A model generated the notes under the pieces. It did no database searches. It was not told the DNA's origin and saw nothing but the letters and a program-made list of their open reading frames with translations. Position numbers and translations under genes: made by a program. Positions 45,483 to 55,966 of a stretch of 64,000 nucleotides of DNA are shown piece after piece. Numbering within the stretch: position 1 is the first letter of the stretch; every line of letters begins with the position of its first letter. This stretch comes from Sulfuricurvum sp. (GTDB lineage: Bacteria > Campylobacterota > Campylobacteria > Campylobacterales > Sulfurimonadaceae). Location of the stretch: NCBI RefSeq assembly GCF_028713855.1, contig NZ_JAQTNN010000010.1, positions 53,490 through 117,489 on the forward strand, in the 5' to 3' direction.

Positions 45483-46577
45483 TTATAATAAAGGATCAGT
45501 GAGTTCGAAGAAACGATCGTTTTGAACCGATGTACCGATGGTCACGCGAATTGCGTTTAATCCGTAACTGCTTAAATCACGTACAATCATACCCTTTTTT
45601 AAGAGTTCTTGCGCAATTTTCGATGATTTTTTTTCTTCAGGAAGCAATAAAGTGACGAAATTCGTATAACTTTCAATCACATCGATACCCTTTCCACGTG
45701 CGAAGGCTTCATAACGGCTCATTTGATTAAAATTATCGGCAATGCATTCCTGAACAAATGCTTCATCTTCCAGCGCCACAGAAGCCGCTTCAAGAGAAAG
45801 GGTCGTAATGTTAAACGGAGGACGGACTTTGTACAGCGCTTCAATGATAGGAGCCTGAGCGATACCGTAACCGACACGCATTCCCCCCAAGCCATACGCT
45901 TTTGAGAATGTCCCAAGGAAAAGGACATTGTCAAACCGCTCAACCAAATCGTGAGGTTCAACCGCAAAAGAAGGATCTTTAAATCGGGCATATTCCATAT
46001 ACGCACCATCGACAATCACCAAGGTGTCGCTATCCACTTTTTCAATAAAGGAGAGCATCTCTTTTGCGTTAAGTCCGTCACCGGTCGGGTTATTCGGGGT
46101 ACAAAGGAAAATAATGGATGGTTTGTGTTCAAGATAAAGGGCATAAAACTCATCCATCTTATGTTCGCGTGATGCGGTACGGAGTATCTGTGCACCTACC
46201 TGCTTGGCATAAATCTCGTACATCGCGAACGTTACGCTGTTCATCAGTACTTTACTACCGGCGTGCGCTTTGGCGTGAATTGCAAACTCGATCACCTGAT
46301 CACTTCCCGCACCGATGATCAATTCGTTGGGTTTAATACCGTATTTATCCGATAAAGCCATCTTCAGCTTCACCATCGAATCATCGGGATAAAGAGACAT
46401 ATTATCGATGATGGAATGTACCGCCTCTTTCACTTTCGGTGAACATCCGAACGGATTTTCATTACTGGCCAGCTTCACAATAGAATCTTTATCGATTCCG
46501 TACTCTCGGACAACCAACTCGATCGGCTTACCCGCCTCGTAGGTTTTAATACTCTCTAATGCGTCATTAAATTTCAT
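45483..46577 (-). CDS. hisC: histidinol-phosphate aminotransferase
   Basis: PLP aminotransferase of histidine synthesis, 364 residues. [53 protein letters not shown] and [18 protein letters not shown] with the PLP lysine are seen, ending [12 protein letters not shown]. Also able in many organisms to act on phenylpyruvate-type acids, which would match the overlapping pheA. Start overlaps the pheA stop by four bases. The order lysA-HAD-pheA-hisC-fliF is that of C. jejuni, from memory. Confidence 0.95.
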   Translation of the reverse strand: MKFNDALESIKTYEAGKPIELVVREYGIDKDSIVKLASNENPFGCSPKVKEAVHSIIDNMSLYPDDSMVKLKMALSDKYGIKPNELIIGAGSDQVIEFAIHAKAHAGSKVLMNSVTFAMYEIYAKQVGAQILRTASREHKMDEFYALYLEHKPSIIFLCTPNNPTGDGLNAKEMLSFIEKVDSDTLVIVDGAYMEYARFKDPSFAVEPHDLVERFDNVLFLGTFSKAYGLGGMRVGYGIAQAPIIEALYKVRPPFNITTLSLEAASVALEDEAFVQECIADNFNQMSRYEAFARGKGIDVIESYTNFVTLLLPEEKKSSKIAQELLKKGMIVRDLSSYGLNAIRVTIGTSVQNDRFFELTDPLL

Positions 46578-47656
46578 AATTCTCCCTTAACATAGCTGCC
46601 CAGCCATGTCACTTCATCGTTGTGTTTTTGGATTAACATTTGAACTCTTTCTTCATCAATATGACCGAAGAAATCGATAAAAAACCAGTAGCCAAAACCG
46701 TCATTATCCCGTGATGGGCGGCTTTCTATTTTACTCAGGTTAATTTCCGCATTGTTGAAATCTTCAAGAAAATGAACTAATGCACCCGCTTTTTGGGCAT
46801 CTTTCAAACGAACCAAAATCGATGTTTTATCTTCACCGCTGATACCGTTTTTAAAATCACTGAGGATAAAAAATCGGGTTGCATTGTTATGGGCGTCTTC
46901 AATGTTTTCAAACAATGTCGGAACACCGTAGAGTTTTGCCGCAATATGGGAACATATCGCTGCTGCTTCAGGGTCTTTCGAAGCCAAAATAGCCGCTTTT
47001 GCCGTCGATTCCACCGGAATATGTTCTATAGTACTCAACCCATGTTCCTGCAAGAACTCCCGGCATTGACCAAACCCTTTATCTTTGGAATATATTCGTT
47101 TGATATCCTGAATTTTTTCCGATTTTGTTGCAAATGCCATATGAATCGGCATGTAAAGTTCAGCCACGATTTTTACACTGCTTTTCCCCAGCAAATCGAG
47201 CGTTTCACCTACAACACCATCACGGCTGTTTTCAATAGGAACCACCCCAAATTTTGCCCGTCCTGCTTCAAGGGTTTTAAATACCGCTTCGATAGAGCCC
47301 AGTGAGAGGTAATCGCTCATAGCCCCAAAACGAGATTCCGCCGCCTGATGGGTGAAACTTCCCTCCGGCCCCAGATATGCAATACGCTCAGGGAGTTCAA
47401 GATTACGCGCTACGGCAAAAATTTCTAAAAAAACGGCTTCAATCGCCGCAGAATTAAGCAATCCTCCCGATACTTCGCTCAAATGTGTCAAACGATCAAT
47501 AATCGATTTTTCTCGCTCAGGACGATAGACGGCACTTTTATTTTCATGCTTGATCTCACCGACACGGCGTACCACCTCCATACGGCGGTTCAACAAAGCG
47601 ACAACCTCGTTGTCTATCTCATCAATTCGTGCTCGGCACTCTTCTAATGTATTCAT
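46574..47656 (-). CDS. pheA: bifunctional chorismate mutase / prephenate dehydratase
   Basis: 360 residues: N-terminal AroQ chorismate mutase (about 1-90, [33 protein letters not shown]), prephenate dehydratase (about 95-270) with [37 protein letters not shown] and [10 protein letters not shown], and a C-terminal ACT regulatory domain (about 280-355) carrying [19 protein letters not shown]. Leads to phenylalanine and is likely feedback-inhibited through the ACT domain (family knowledge). Overlaps the HAD and hisC genes by four bases each. Confidence 0.96.
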   Translation of the reverse strand: MNTLEECRARIDEIDNEVVALLNRRMEVVRRVGEIKHENKSAVYRPEREKSIIDRLTHLSEVSGGLLNSAAIEAVFLEIFAVARNLELPERIAYLGPEGSFTHQAAESRFGAMSDYLSLGSIEAVFKTLEAGRAKFGVVPIENSRDGVVGETLDLLGKSSVKIVAELYMPIHMAFATKSEKIQDIKRIYSKDKGFGQCREFLQEHGLSTIEHIPVESTAKAAILASKDPEAAAICSHIAAKLYGVPTLFENIEDAHNNATRFFILSDFKNGISGEDKTSILVRLKDAQKAGALVHFLEDFNNAEINLSKIESRPSRDNDGFGYWFFIDFFGHIDEERVQMLIQKHNDEVTWLGSYVKGEL

Positions 47657-48435
47657 AAACGCTCCAATATTGCTTGCATATCGGCATAAATTTCTGCCGG
47701 ACGCTCGTGAAGTTTCAAAGACGGGATAATTTCTTCAGCCGATCGATATTTACCGCTGAGGACAAATATCCCTTTCATCCCCAGCGATTGTGCTCCGATA
47801 AGATCCCCTTTCACATCGTCACTGATAATAGTGACGTCATGGAACGCTGCTCCCTCATGTTGCATAGAGAGCATAGAGAGTGCTTCCTCGAAAAACGGGA
47901 GACTCGGTTTTCCGACAACGGTATAAGGGACAGATGTCGCGAACTCCAGCATTTTTAAAATCGCCCCCACTCCGGGATAACGTTTATGATTCTTGACGTA
48001 CAAGGTTGTTTCATGCATTCCTACCAACGCCGCTCCGCCAAGGAGGAACTCGATCATTTGCGCGTATTCGTCAGGATTAAAATTCTCTTTGATTGCCACC
48101 AAAACAACATCCGGCAACGCATAATCGAGGGAATATCCCAGAGAACGTACAACGTTCAAAAAAGGTTCCGATCCATATGCCGCAATTCTTTGGGCTTTAT
48201 CAATATGGCGTTCCAACATCATCAACGGATCAAGGTAATGCTCGCGGGGTATATTCAATCCTATGGAGTTCAAATACCCTAAAAACTCATCACTCGGGTT
48301 TTTGGTGCTGTTAGTAATGACCATATAGGGAATTTGATGAGCATTGAGATAGTCGATAAACGCTACCGCTCCACGAGTCGGAAGCTTGGTATTATCTTCG
48401 ATCAACGTCCCTTGCACATCAATAAAATACATCAT
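47653..48435 (-). CDS. HAD-superfamily NagD-like phosphatase
   Basis: 260 residues, HAD class IIA: motif I FIDVQGTLIED (nucleophile Asp; the second Asp is replaced by Gly-Thr spacing as VQGTL, so D-x-Q-G-T rather than D-x-D-G-T), YMVITNSTKNPSDEF as motif II, the capping domain, then VGKPSLPFFEEAL with motif III Lys and ISDDVKGDLIGAQSLGMKGIFVLSGK as motif IV. The absence of the usual second Asp in motif I is notable and may lower phosphatase activity. Substrate unknown. Between lysA and pheA, overlapping pheA by four bases, as in C. jejuni. Confidence 0.88.
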   Translation of the reverse strand: MMYFIDVQGTLIEDNTKLPTRGAVAFIDYLNAHQIPYMVITNSTKNPSDEFLGYLNSIGLNIPREHYLDPLMMLERHIDKAQRIAAYGSEPFLNVVRSLGYSLDYALPDVVLVAIKENFNPDEYAQMIEFLLGGAALVGMHETTLYVKNHKRYPGVGAILKMLEFATSVPYTVVGKPSLPFFEEALSMLSMQHEGAAFHDVTIISDDVKGDLIGAQSLGMKGIFVLSGKYRSAEEIIPSLKLHERPAEIYADMQAILERL

Positions 48436-48440
48436 GATTC

Positions 48441-49643
48441 CTACAGGTACTCACGCTCTAATGCGATCACGTCTTCGAAGTTTTCGCGACGTCGAATGAG
48501 CCGTTCTTTCCCCTCTTCAACCGCAATCTCAGCAGAACGTCCACGGGTGTTGTAGTTACTTCCCATTCCGAAACCGTAGGCTCCGGCACTGTGGACTATG
48601 AGTAAATCATTGTGTTCCATCATTGGAAGCGGATAGTTTTTAGCCAAAAAGTCACCGCTCTCACACACCGGACCGACCACATCTGCAGCACTCTCTTCAC
48701 CTGACTTGTCAATTGCTTCGATACGGTGATACGCTTTATACAAACTCGGACGGATAAGATCGTTCATTGCTCCATCCACCATGACAAAACGTTTCGCTCC
48801 ATTATTTTTCTCGTACAGTACTTTAGTCAAAAAATACCCGGCATTCGCTGTCAAAAAGCGTCCCGGCTCACAAATGATCGTAACATCGATCCCTTTGATG
48901 GCAGAGAGAATTGCTTGCGCATAATCATAAGGTTCAATGGTTGTTTCGTTATCATAACGGACACCAAGTCCACCGCCGATATCAAAGAATTTCAACTCTA
49001 TATCAATCGCTTGCAATGAGCGAAGTAAATCGGCAACAATGACCGCCGCTTCATAAATCGGTTCCAGTTCAGTCAGTTGGCTTCCAATATGAAAATGGAT
49101 CCCTACCGGATCAAGGTGATCGGAATTTTTCGCTTGGATGTACATCCGTTTTGCCGCTACGATCTCAACTCCGAATTTGTTATCATGCAAACCGGTGGAG
49201 ATATAAGGATGCGTTTTAGGATCAATATTCGGATTAACACGGATACTGATTCGGGCTTTAGCACCCATTTCCCGTGCGATCATCTCAACACGCCCTAGTT
49301 CCGCTTCACTCTCAACATTGATATAAAGGATATCGGATTCTATCGCTTCACGAATTTCATCGTCACGCTTACCGACACCGCTAAAAATAACACGGTATTT
49401 CGGTACTCCGGCCATGAGTGCACGGCGAACTTCACCGATTGAAACACAATCGGCACCCGATCCTAGCTGTGCGAAATGTTTAACAACACTAAGGTTTGAG
49501 TTGGCTTTGACGGCATAGGCCAAGATCGATTTACGCCCGCGAAATGCCTCTTTTAATGATTCAAATTGCGTTTTCATCGCATCAAAATCGTACACGTACA
49601 AAGGTGTTCCGTAGGTTTGTGCCAGAGCTTTAAAATCGATCAC
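48441..49643 (-). CDS. lysA: diaminopimelate decarboxylase
   Basis: PLP enzyme, last step of lysine synthesis from meso-diaminopimelate. 400 residues; AYAVKANSNL (PLP lysine), SGVGKRDDEI, PHISTGLHD-type PYISTGLHDNKFGV, GIHFHIGSQL, FDIGGGLGVRY, EPGRFLTANAGYF, and VVGPVCESGDFLAKNYPLP (catalytic Cys) are all seen. Begins a run of amino-acid genes that leads into flagellar genes. Confidence 0.96.
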   Translation of the reverse strand: MIDFKALAQTYGTPLYVYDFDAMKTQFESLKEAFRGRKSILAYAVKANSNLSVVKHFAQLGSGADCVSIGEVRRALMAGVPKYRVIFSGVGKRDDEIREAIESDILYINVESEAELGRVEMIAREMGAKARISIRVNPNIDPKTHPYISTGLHDNKFGVEIVAAKRMYIQAKNSDHLDPVGIHFHIGSQLTELEPIYEAAVIVADLLRSLQAIDIELKFFDIGGGLGVRYDNETTIEPYDYAQAILSAIKGIDVTIICEPGRFLTANAGYFLTKVLYEKNNGAKRFVMVDGAMNDLIRPSLYKAYHRIEAIDKSGEESAADVVGPVCESGDFLAKNYPLPMMEHNDLLIVHSAGAYGFGMGSNYNTRGRSAEIAVEEGKERLIRRRENFEDVIALEREYL

Positions 49644-49659
49644 TCGTAATCCTCATTGA

Positions 49660-50748
49660 TTAGTTTTGTCGCGATTTTACCCTAACTCTCCTTAGGGGAT
49701 TTCCAAGCCGCCACAACATCACCCCGCTTAGCGCAATTATCGGGGTAATAATCCCTATTTCAGGAGTGAGAGTTTTATTGTTTGCAAGCTCTCCCATCAT
49801 AAAGAGCAATCCCCAAACCATCAAGGTAACTAAAATAGCTCCAAAACTAAAAAAGGAGAGATTCAAAAATCGAGCACTTACCGGTGCATACGAAAAACAA
49901 ATAACGATCAAAATCAGGGCAAACCACGGAGTGATAAACATCCGATACATTCCGCTTGTAATCTTCGCCACGTCGACATTCTGATTTTTTAAAAGACTCA
50001 GAGCATCCAATCCGTCACCAATCGTAAAATTCACTTTCCCCTCATAAACCTGATCCAATATCTTTGGTTTAAAATCACGAAGTACTTTTAAATTTTCACG
50101 ATCTTCACTTACAATTCCCAACGCTTTAAGATCAAGTGTCTGCGGAGGATGAATCAAATGGGCTTTTTGAATATTCCAATATCCATTATCATATACTGCT
50201 TCCGTTGCACTCAATGCCTCTTTTAAGTGCCCCTGCTCGAACGTAAAAATACGGATGTCTTCTGCCCGTTTGCTGAGAGGGTAGAGATTTCCGAAATAGA
50301 TATAATTTCCCTCATGGGTGAAAAAAAGGTTACTTGTAGGACGGATAAATTCGGATGTTTCGCGAAGATTGTCAGAAAATTCATTAGCCCGTGCAAAATT
50401 GGTCGTGTGCAGTGCAATATAAATCCCTATCAAACCACCGGCTACCGTTAAAAAAGGGGCTAAGATTCGGGCTTTTGAATATCCGATTGCATAATATGCG
50501 GCTAATGCATTGGAACGAACTAATTCAACCAATGAAGCTATCATCGCAAACACTAATGAAATCGGCAGCATCATATCAATCGCATAAAAATATTTATACA
50601 TAATATAAATCAAAACAAGATTTGCTGATGCCGGAAGCCCCGAAGCATTATCCATCAAATCAAAGCCGACCATAAAACTACTCAGTGCTATCAAAACGAT
50701 CAGAAAATAGCGTAGGTAGAGAAAAGATAACGTCGTGAAAGCAAGCAT
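49660..50748 (-). CDS. LptF/LptG-type permease (YjgP/YjgQ family)
   Basis: 362 residues with three membrane helices near the N-terminus (about 8-28, 45-80, 90-110), a periplasmic domain (about 120-270) with NLFFTHEGNYIYFGNLYP and three helices near the C-terminus, the LptF/LptG layout of the lipopolysaccharide exporter. LptF and LptG cannot be separated here; only one such gene is in the window. Two bases after pth. Its position between pth and lysA equals Cj0313. Confidence 0.88.
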   Translation of the reverse strand: MLAFTTLSFLYLRYFLIVLIALSSFMVGFDLMDNASGLPASANLVLIYIMYKYFYAIDMMLPISLVFAMIASLVELVRSNALAAYYAIGYSKARILAPFLTVAGGLIGIYIALHTTNFARANEFSDNLRETSEFIRPTSNLFFTHEGNYIYFGNLYPLSKRAEDIRIFTFEQGHLKEALSATEAVYDNGYWNIQKAHLIHPPQTLDLKALGIVSEDRENLKVLRDFKPKILDQVYEGKVNFTIGDGLDALSLLKNQNVDVAKITSGMYRMFITPWFALILIVICFSYAPVSARFLNLSFFSFGAILVTLMVWGLLFMMGELANNKTLTPEIGIITPIIALSGVMLWRLGNPLRRVRVKSRQN

Positions 50749-50749
50749 G

Positions 50750-51301
50750 CTAAAAACCTTTACTTGAGCATTTTGCCGCTACATCACTGCAACTATTGTT
50801 AAGCAGCATCTCGACCGCATCAGCCGCATTCGCAATCCATACAGAAAGTTTGGTTTGTTCATCGGAAGTAAAGGGATGCAGTACATAGTCGGCTACTTGT
50901 GATTTATGCTCCGGTTTGCCAATACCCATTCGGACCCGTACATATTCAGAAGAGATAGCGGCATCGGTTGATTTTAGCCCGTTATGTCCGCCATGACCTC
51001 CCCCGCTTTTAAAACGCAATGCTCCGAACGGCAAGTCCAAATCATCGTGGATCACAATGACATCATCGATTTTATAAAAATTTTTAACAGCAAGGATGGA
51101 ACGACCGGAAAGATTCATAAAGGTAGTAGGTTTGAGAAGAAAGTGTTGACCCATTTTAAACAACTCCCCTTCGAAGGAGCTCTTTGAAATATTTTGAACA
51201 CTGTGACGACGAGTTAACTCATCAATCACCATAAACCCGATATTGTGTCGGGTCGAAGCATACGCCGAGCCGGGATTGCCCAGTCCGACGATAAGCATCA
51301 T
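50750..51301 (-). CDS. pth: peptidyl-tRNA hydrolase
   Basis: 183 residues; rescues tRNA from stalled peptidyl-tRNA. MLIVGLGNPGSAYASTRHNIGFMVID (active-site Asn and His), FLLKPTTFMNLSGRSI, VIHDDLDLPFGALRFKSGGGHGGHNGLKS (catalytic His/Asp) are complete. The start shares a base with the rplY stop (TAATG); rplY-pth is a widespread pair. Confidence 0.97.
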   Translation of the reverse strand: MMLIVGLGNPGSAYASTRHNIGFMVIDELTRRHSVQNISKSSFEGELFKMGQHFLLKPTTFMNLSGRSILAVKNFYKIDDVIVIHDDLDLPFGALRFKSGGGHGGHNGLKSTDAAISSEYVRVRMGIGKPEHKSQVADYVLHPFTSDEQTKLSVWIANAADAVEMLLNNSCSDVAAKCSSKGF

Positions 51302-51837
51302 TATTTCGCTTTGATGATACTAAGAACCGATACACGGTCTGAATCAGTAAATGTAACGTTTTCAACACGTGGAAGATCACGAACCAATACTGAATCGCCC
51401 AAATCGAGTGGAGCGACATCAACAGTAATGTTTGCCGGCAAGTTTTCGATTGTTGATTTAACGCGAAGACGTTTTTTTGCAATAAACAACATCCCTTTGT
51501 TTTTCAAACCGATAGGAGTACCTACAGTTTTAACTGGAACATGGTAGTGAGTAACAACATTCGGTTGTGCAACCATCAAATCAACGTGCAACAAGTTGCC
51601 TGAAACCGGATGAGACTCATACGCTTGAACTACAAGGTTCATCTCAGCTCCGCCAACGTTTACAGCAAATGCTACGGTCTCTTTGTTGCGCACCGTACGG
51701 ATAAAGTCGTTCATTTTGAACGCGGCGTGAATATTTTCAAGCCCTTTTCCGTAGATGTTAGCAATAAGATAACCATCACGGCGGTATGCTTTAGTAGCAA
51801 CTTTGCCAATACTCTCTCTTACAATGCCTTCTAACAT
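51301..51837 (-). CDS. rplY: 50S ribosomal protein L25 (general stress, Ctc-type)
   Basis: Binds 5S rRNA in the large subunit. 178 residues with an N-terminal L25 domain (LEGIVRESIGKVATKAYRRDGYLIANIYGKG) and a C-terminal Ctc beta domain (VKTVGTPIGLKNKGMLFIAKKRLRVKSTIENLP), as in the long form. The second ATG at 51837 is chosen because AAGGA then lies seven bases before it. First of a long leftward run. Confidence 0.95.
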   Translation of the reverse strand: MLEGIVRESIGKVATKAYRRDGYLIANIYGKGLENIHAAFKMNDFIRTVRNKETVAFAVNVGGAEMNLVVQAYESHPVSGNLLHVDLMVAQPNVVTHYHVPVKTVGTPIGLKNKGMLFIAKKRLRVKSTIENLPANITVDVAPLDLGDSVLVRDLPRVENVTFTDSDRVSVLSIIKAK

Positions 51838-51906
51838 AATCATGTCCTTCTGAAATAAAATGGGACGGATTATACTTAAAAATAGTTTAAACTATCCTAA
51901 ATCTTT

Positions 51907-53112
51907 TTACTCTTTTAACGCAATGTAATCTTCTGTTTTAAACTCTTTTAGAGCGTCTTCAACCCCTAATTTAGCTTTATCAACCGTTGTACTAAGCCCT
52001 TCCATACGGAGTCTTAAATCGGATGCGGACGTAGCATATGCTAGAGCATCATCGCGAGTGATCCGTCCTGCAAGATATAAATCCAAAATCCCCTGATCAA
52101 AAGTTTGTGATTTATACAGCTCTTTCCCCTCCGCAATCGTATCGGGAATTTCTATATCGCGATTTTCAGCAATCAACTGCTCAATACGCGGTGTTCGAAT
52201 CAAAATTTCCAATGCCGCCGTTCGCTTTCCGGTTACAGTTGGAATCAAACGCTGAGAGATAACCCCTTTGAGGACTGAAGCAAGGGTCATACGGACACGA
52301 TTTTGTTCACCCGTCGGGAAAACAGAAATAATACGGTTAACCGTCTCTTTGGCATCGAGAGTATGGAGCGTTGAAAAAACCAAATGTCCCGTATCTGCCG
52401 CATGCAAAGCGATCTCAATCGTCTCCATATCCCGCATCTCTCCGACAAGAATGATATCAGGATCTTCCCGCAGCGCAGCACGAAGCGCTGATCCGAAACT
52501 GTGGGTATCCTGACCGATACTGCGCTGATTGACGATGCATTTACGATCTTTATGAACAAATTCGATCGGATCTTCAATCGTGATAATATGTTTACGACGT
52601 TTCCAGTTGATTTCATTAATCAATGCCGCCAATGTGGTCGATTTTCCACTTCCGGTAACTCCCGTAACCAGAACAAGGCCCCGCTCCATCTCAGCAAAAC
52701 TGTGGATAATTTCAGGTAACTCCAACTCATCTACCGTCAAAATTTTGATCGGAATTAGTCGGAAAACGGCTGATATTCCCTCCATTTGAAAAAAGATATT
52801 GATACGGAAACGAGTATTCTCATCAAACGGATAAACCAAGTCCAACTCTTTTTTCTCAACCAGTTCAGGAAAACGGGTACGAAGAAGTTCTTTGGCAAAT
52901 ATCAATGCATCATCTTTGGAAAAAATCTCTCCCGATAGGGGAATAATCTCACCGTTTATACGGGCACGAACAACGGCATTGGCTTTAATATGAAGATCAC
53001 TTCCTCCCGCATCAACCATACGACGCAAATAGCCTCGGATTTTTTTCAATACTTCAAAATTCAATTCACCTAAATCGGGTTGGTGGACACTATGCTGAAT
53101 ATCTGGATTCAT
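51907..53112 (-). CDS. pilT: PilT-type twitching/retraction ATPase
   Basis: 401-residue hexameric ATPase of type IV pilus retraction or a related secretion system. SGGSDLHIKANAVVRARINGEI-like N-domain, Walker A GVTGSGKST (151-159), Asp box ITIEDPIEFVH, Walker B AALREDPDIILVGEMRD and AADTGHLVFSTLHTLDAKETVNRI are present; the AIRNLIRE-like C-terminal motif is not obvious. The extra N-terminal 20 residues and long C-terminus are atypical. No pilin or pilus assembly genes are in this window. Two bases after tal. Confidence 0.9.
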   Translation of the reverse strand: MNPDIQHSVHQPDLGELNFEVLKKIRGYLRRMVDAGGSDLHIKANAVVRARINGEIIPLSGEIFSKDDALIFAKELLRTRFPELVEKKELDLVYPFDENTRFRINIFFQMEGISAVFRLIPIKILTVDELELPEIIHSFAEMERGLVLVTGVTGSGKSTTLAALINEINWKRRKHIITIEDPIEFVHKDRKCIVNQRSIGQDTHSFGSALRAALREDPDIILVGEMRDMETIEIALHAADTGHLVFSTLHTLDAKETVNRIISVFPTGEQNRVRMTLASVLKGVISQRLIPTVTGKRTAALEILIRTPRIEQLIAENRDIEIPDTIAEGKELYKSQTFDQGILDLYLAGRITRDDALAYATSASDLRLRMEGLSTTVDKAKLGVEDALKEFKTEDYIALKE

Positions 53113-53114
53113 CT

Positions 53115-54092
53115 TTACTCCAATTCACTCAAAATTTCGCTAAAAGCGACTTTAAACGCTTCTAACCCTTCTCGGATCTGTTGATCAATAATCATACCCA
53201 TATCAATCCCGGCATTTGCAACATTAGTTTGATGATCTTCGATGATGGCACTCCCTACCGGTAGTTTCAATACCGTATCTCCACCTTTTACAAAAGCATC
53301 AATCGTAGCAATCGGAGCGGTGTTGACACTGTTGGGAGCTAACAGTTCATCAATATAATACGACGCTCTAAACTCGTCGCCTTTCACCCCTGTACTGGCA
53401 AACAATACACGGCATTTCGGAACGTTAAGCGCTTCAACCCGATTGTAAATATCAGCTGCATTAAGGATTCCCATTTTACCCGTTTCAACACCCTTGGTAC
53501 GAAGGACTTCATCGATTGCACGGTCGATCCGGCTTACAAATACACTGATCACCGTATCCACACTTGCTTTATGAGATGCACGTTCAAATGCGCTAGCACA
53601 TTTCACCGCTTGCTCAACGGAAAAAATCAAGGTTGCATTCACCGCAATCCCAGCAGAGGCGAGGGCTTCCATAGCACTGTAACCCGCATCCGTAGCCGGG
53701 ACTTTGATCATGACGTTAGGACGATTAATCGTTGCATGAAGGCGTAACCCTTCTGCAATCGTACCATCCGCATCATCACACAAAAATGGATCGACTTCGA
53801 TGCTTACATACCCATCATCTCCAGAATCATATAACGGCCGTAAAATATCGGCTGCTTTTTGTATATCGTAAACAGCCAAGGCTTCATATTTTTCTTTTGG
53901 AGAGAGTGCCTGCAGTGTAGAAAGTTGTTCTTTGTATGCGCTCGACGTTAATATAGCATTTTTAAATATAGCTGGATTTGAGGTAGCCCCGTTAATAATC
54001 CCTTTGGAAATTAACTCTTTAAACTCCTCATCTAAAAATGTTCGTTCAATAAAATCAGCCCAAAGGGCAAAACGCGCTTCCGCTAAGTACAT
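53115..54092 (-). CDS. tal: transaldolase
   Basis: Pentose-phosphate enzyme of 325 residues. ALWADFIERTFL and KGIINGATSNPAIFKNAI at the N-terminus, SIEVDPFLCDD, RPNVMIKVPATDAGYSAMEAL (Schiff-base lysine in IKVPA), NATLIFSVEQAV, and SRIDRAIDEVL. Long-chain transaldolase subfamily by length. With pfkA at 9.5 kb it supports sugar-phosphate interconversion. Confidence 0.93.
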   Translation of the reverse strand: MYLAEARFALWADFIERTFLDEEFKELISKGIINGATSNPAIFKNAILTSSAYKEQLSTLQALSPKEKYEALAVYDIQKAADILRPLYDSGDDGYVSIEVDPFLCDDADGTIAEGLRLHATINRPNVMIKVPATDAGYSAMEALASAGIAVNATLIFSVEQAVKCASAFERASHKASVDTVISVFVSRIDRAIDEVLRTKGVETGKMGILNAADIYNRVEALNVPKCRVLFASTGVKGDEFRASYYIDELLAPNSVNTAPIATIDAFVKGGDTVLKLPVGSAIIEDHQTNVANAGIDMGMIIDQQIREGLEAFKVAFSEILSELE

Positions 54093-54136
54093 ACTATCTC
54101 CGTGACAAAAAGTGAACCTATTATGCCGAAAAATAA

Positions 54137-55966
54137 TTAAAAATAGAGGTTAACACCGACTTTATATCGATCTTCATGGCGGTATTGATTCGTTGCTTCA
54201 TAGTTGAGGGATAATGCTCCCCATGCGTTGTATTCCCACAGATGAGAAATCATGATTTTGCTTCGATCGGCTCCGTCGAGATAGACAATATGCCCCGCTT
54301 CGATACAGCTTTTCATCCGATTTCCCCAATTCAATCCTGCACCGGCACTGAACCCTATTCCGATATCGGCATTAAAGCCGAGTCTCACCTCCGGCTCGCT
54401 CAAAAGATACCCAAACACTCGATCATCTCCGATCGCCGCTCCGGCACCCACACGGGTTACAAAACTGAGTTGATCATCCCCATAATCCCGATCCCATCCG
54501 CTTTTCATCCGCCATGAAAACGGTTTAAAAAAATGACTGACCGGAGAGACGGAAGCCAAAGAGAGCACTGTCAATTTTTCCAAGCTCACCTTATCCCGAT
54601 CCATCCCAATGAGGGTATCGAGGAATTCGATCTGCGCTCCGGAAAGATGACCCGTATCATCTTCGCCTAAATCATGAAAGGCTGGTCGCCATCCAATGAG
54701 CACAGGAGAACGATTTTCAAACCACCCCTGAGCAATCTCGACACGCGCTGCATGATGCGCCGTATCGGGATTAGATTTGTTAGGAAGAGGAAGTTCTTGT
54801 CCCGCACCTAACGCGGCACGCTGCATTAAAAGGCCATGATAGCGTTCTGCATACACCTCTTTGGACATTTTACCTTCGATGTAATTATATTCGACGAGTT
54901 CAGCAGAAGCTTCAAGTGCAAAACGATGTTCTTGATTACTCAGTGTACTTCTATTGAAATCATTTGTTGCTGTTTTACCATTCGTAAGAGATCGAACCGC
55001 ATCAATCCCCCGAGGGCTCAATTGCCGCTCATATGCTAATAATTTTGTCCGTTTAGAGGGACGAAAATGTTTATCTGCCACCAAGCCCTCTTCCTCGAAA
55101 GCTCGAACAGTTTCAGGCGGGATAACGTAATACAAAAAATGATCTCGTAAACGGACACTGGGACGAGCGATTTCAGTAAGCCAAAGCATATGATACGAAC
55201 AGTTTTCATCAAAAAAATAGTACCACGAGTTGATATGCTGCAGTTCCCAAATATGACGTACCATCGCCATCACCTCATCATGGGTGAGATTCAGATCGTA
55301 TTCCCATACATCTCGGGATTCCGAATCACGGTATTCTTTGAGTTTTTCATAATAGGGAAGCATGGAATAAAATCCGTAGTACCCTCCGAACAGCCCTTTA
55401 TAGGCGAATAACAACCCATTTGTATCTTCCGTATACGCCGCATAATTGATCGCATACGACATCAGTTTCGACTCCATCGAAGAGTCAATCCGCAAAAACG
55501 TATGTCCGAACATCGATGCGGGGGAGTTGATATGGGCACTTGGAAAAACCAAAGTTACCTTTTGAGGATCGAGTTTGGTTAAAAGAGCTTTGTACTCCGT
55601 ACATTCACCCTCACCGAATGAGGTATTGAGTTCTTTCTCCAACCACACCCGACGGGCAGGAAAACGGCAAAATACACTTCCGTCACTTTGATTCAAATCC
55701 TGTGAAAAATGTTGAATCGTCGCATCCAATTCAGATGAGAGGTCATTCTTTCCGTTCGTAGCTACAAAAAAAGCAGGATCATCAATCTCACTTTCTCGGT
55801 GAGGAGAATGCATCAGAAGATGCCAATACCGTGTATCGGAAAGATGTTTCGTGTGAGCTTGTGCAATCAGTTCATCGGTCGTAGTAGCGAAGATCGATAA
55901 GCTCAATACACATAATAATAAAAGAAAGGGCAAATAAAACCTTGATTTTGTAAATTGAAAGCTCAT
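54137..55966 (-). CDS. DUF4105 (Lnb-type) periplasmic or outer-membrane protein
   Basis: 609 residues: signal peptide (about 9-27, FYLPFLLLLCVLSLSIFA), then DUF4105 (about 120-300) with PSAHINSPASMFGHTFLRIDSS, SYAINYAAYT, YGFYSMLPYYEKLKEYRDSESRDVWEYDLNLT and FFDENCSYHMLWL. The His of SMFGHTF and the Cys of ENCSY are likely catalytic, as in permuted NlpC/P60-type peptidases. The C-terminal half (about 360-609) is rich in alternating strands and ends in an aromatic residue (VNLYF), like an outer-membrane barrel. Start codon lies at the edge of the hairpin 55965-56031. Confidence 0.8.
   Translation of the reverse strand: MSFQFTKSRFYLPFLLLLCVLSLSIFATTTDELIAQAHTKHLSDTRYWHLLMHSPHRESEIDDPAFFVATNGKNDLSSELDATIQHFSQDLNQSDGSVFCRFPARRVWLEKELNTSFGEGECTEYKALLTKLDPQKVTLVFPSAHINSPASMFGHTFLRIDSSMESKLMSYAINYAAYTEDTNGLLFAYKGLFGGYYGFYSMLPYYEKLKEYRDSESRDVWEYDLNLTHDEVMAMVRHIWELQHINSWYYFFDENCSYHMLWLTEIARPSVRLRDHFLYYVIPPETVRAFEEEGLVADKHFRPSKRTKLLAYERQLSPRGIDAVRSLTNGKTATNDFNRSTLSNQEHRFALEASAELVEYNYIEGKMSKEVYAERYHGLLMQRAALGAGQELPLPNKSNPDTAHHAARVEIAQGWFENRSPVLIGWRPAFHDLGEDDTGHLSGAQIEFLDTLIGMDRDKVSLEKLTVLSLASVSPVSHFFKPFSWRMKSGWDRDYGDDQLSFVTRVGAGAAIGDDRVFGYLLSEPEVRLGFNADIGIGFSAGAGLNWGNRMKSCIEAGHIVYLDGADRSKIMISHLWEYNAWGALSLNYEATNQYRHEDRYKVGVNLYF

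Noticed and set aside
46793..47305. 170-codon plus-strand open frame within pheA
   Set aside because: Shadow of pheA with no family match or start signal.
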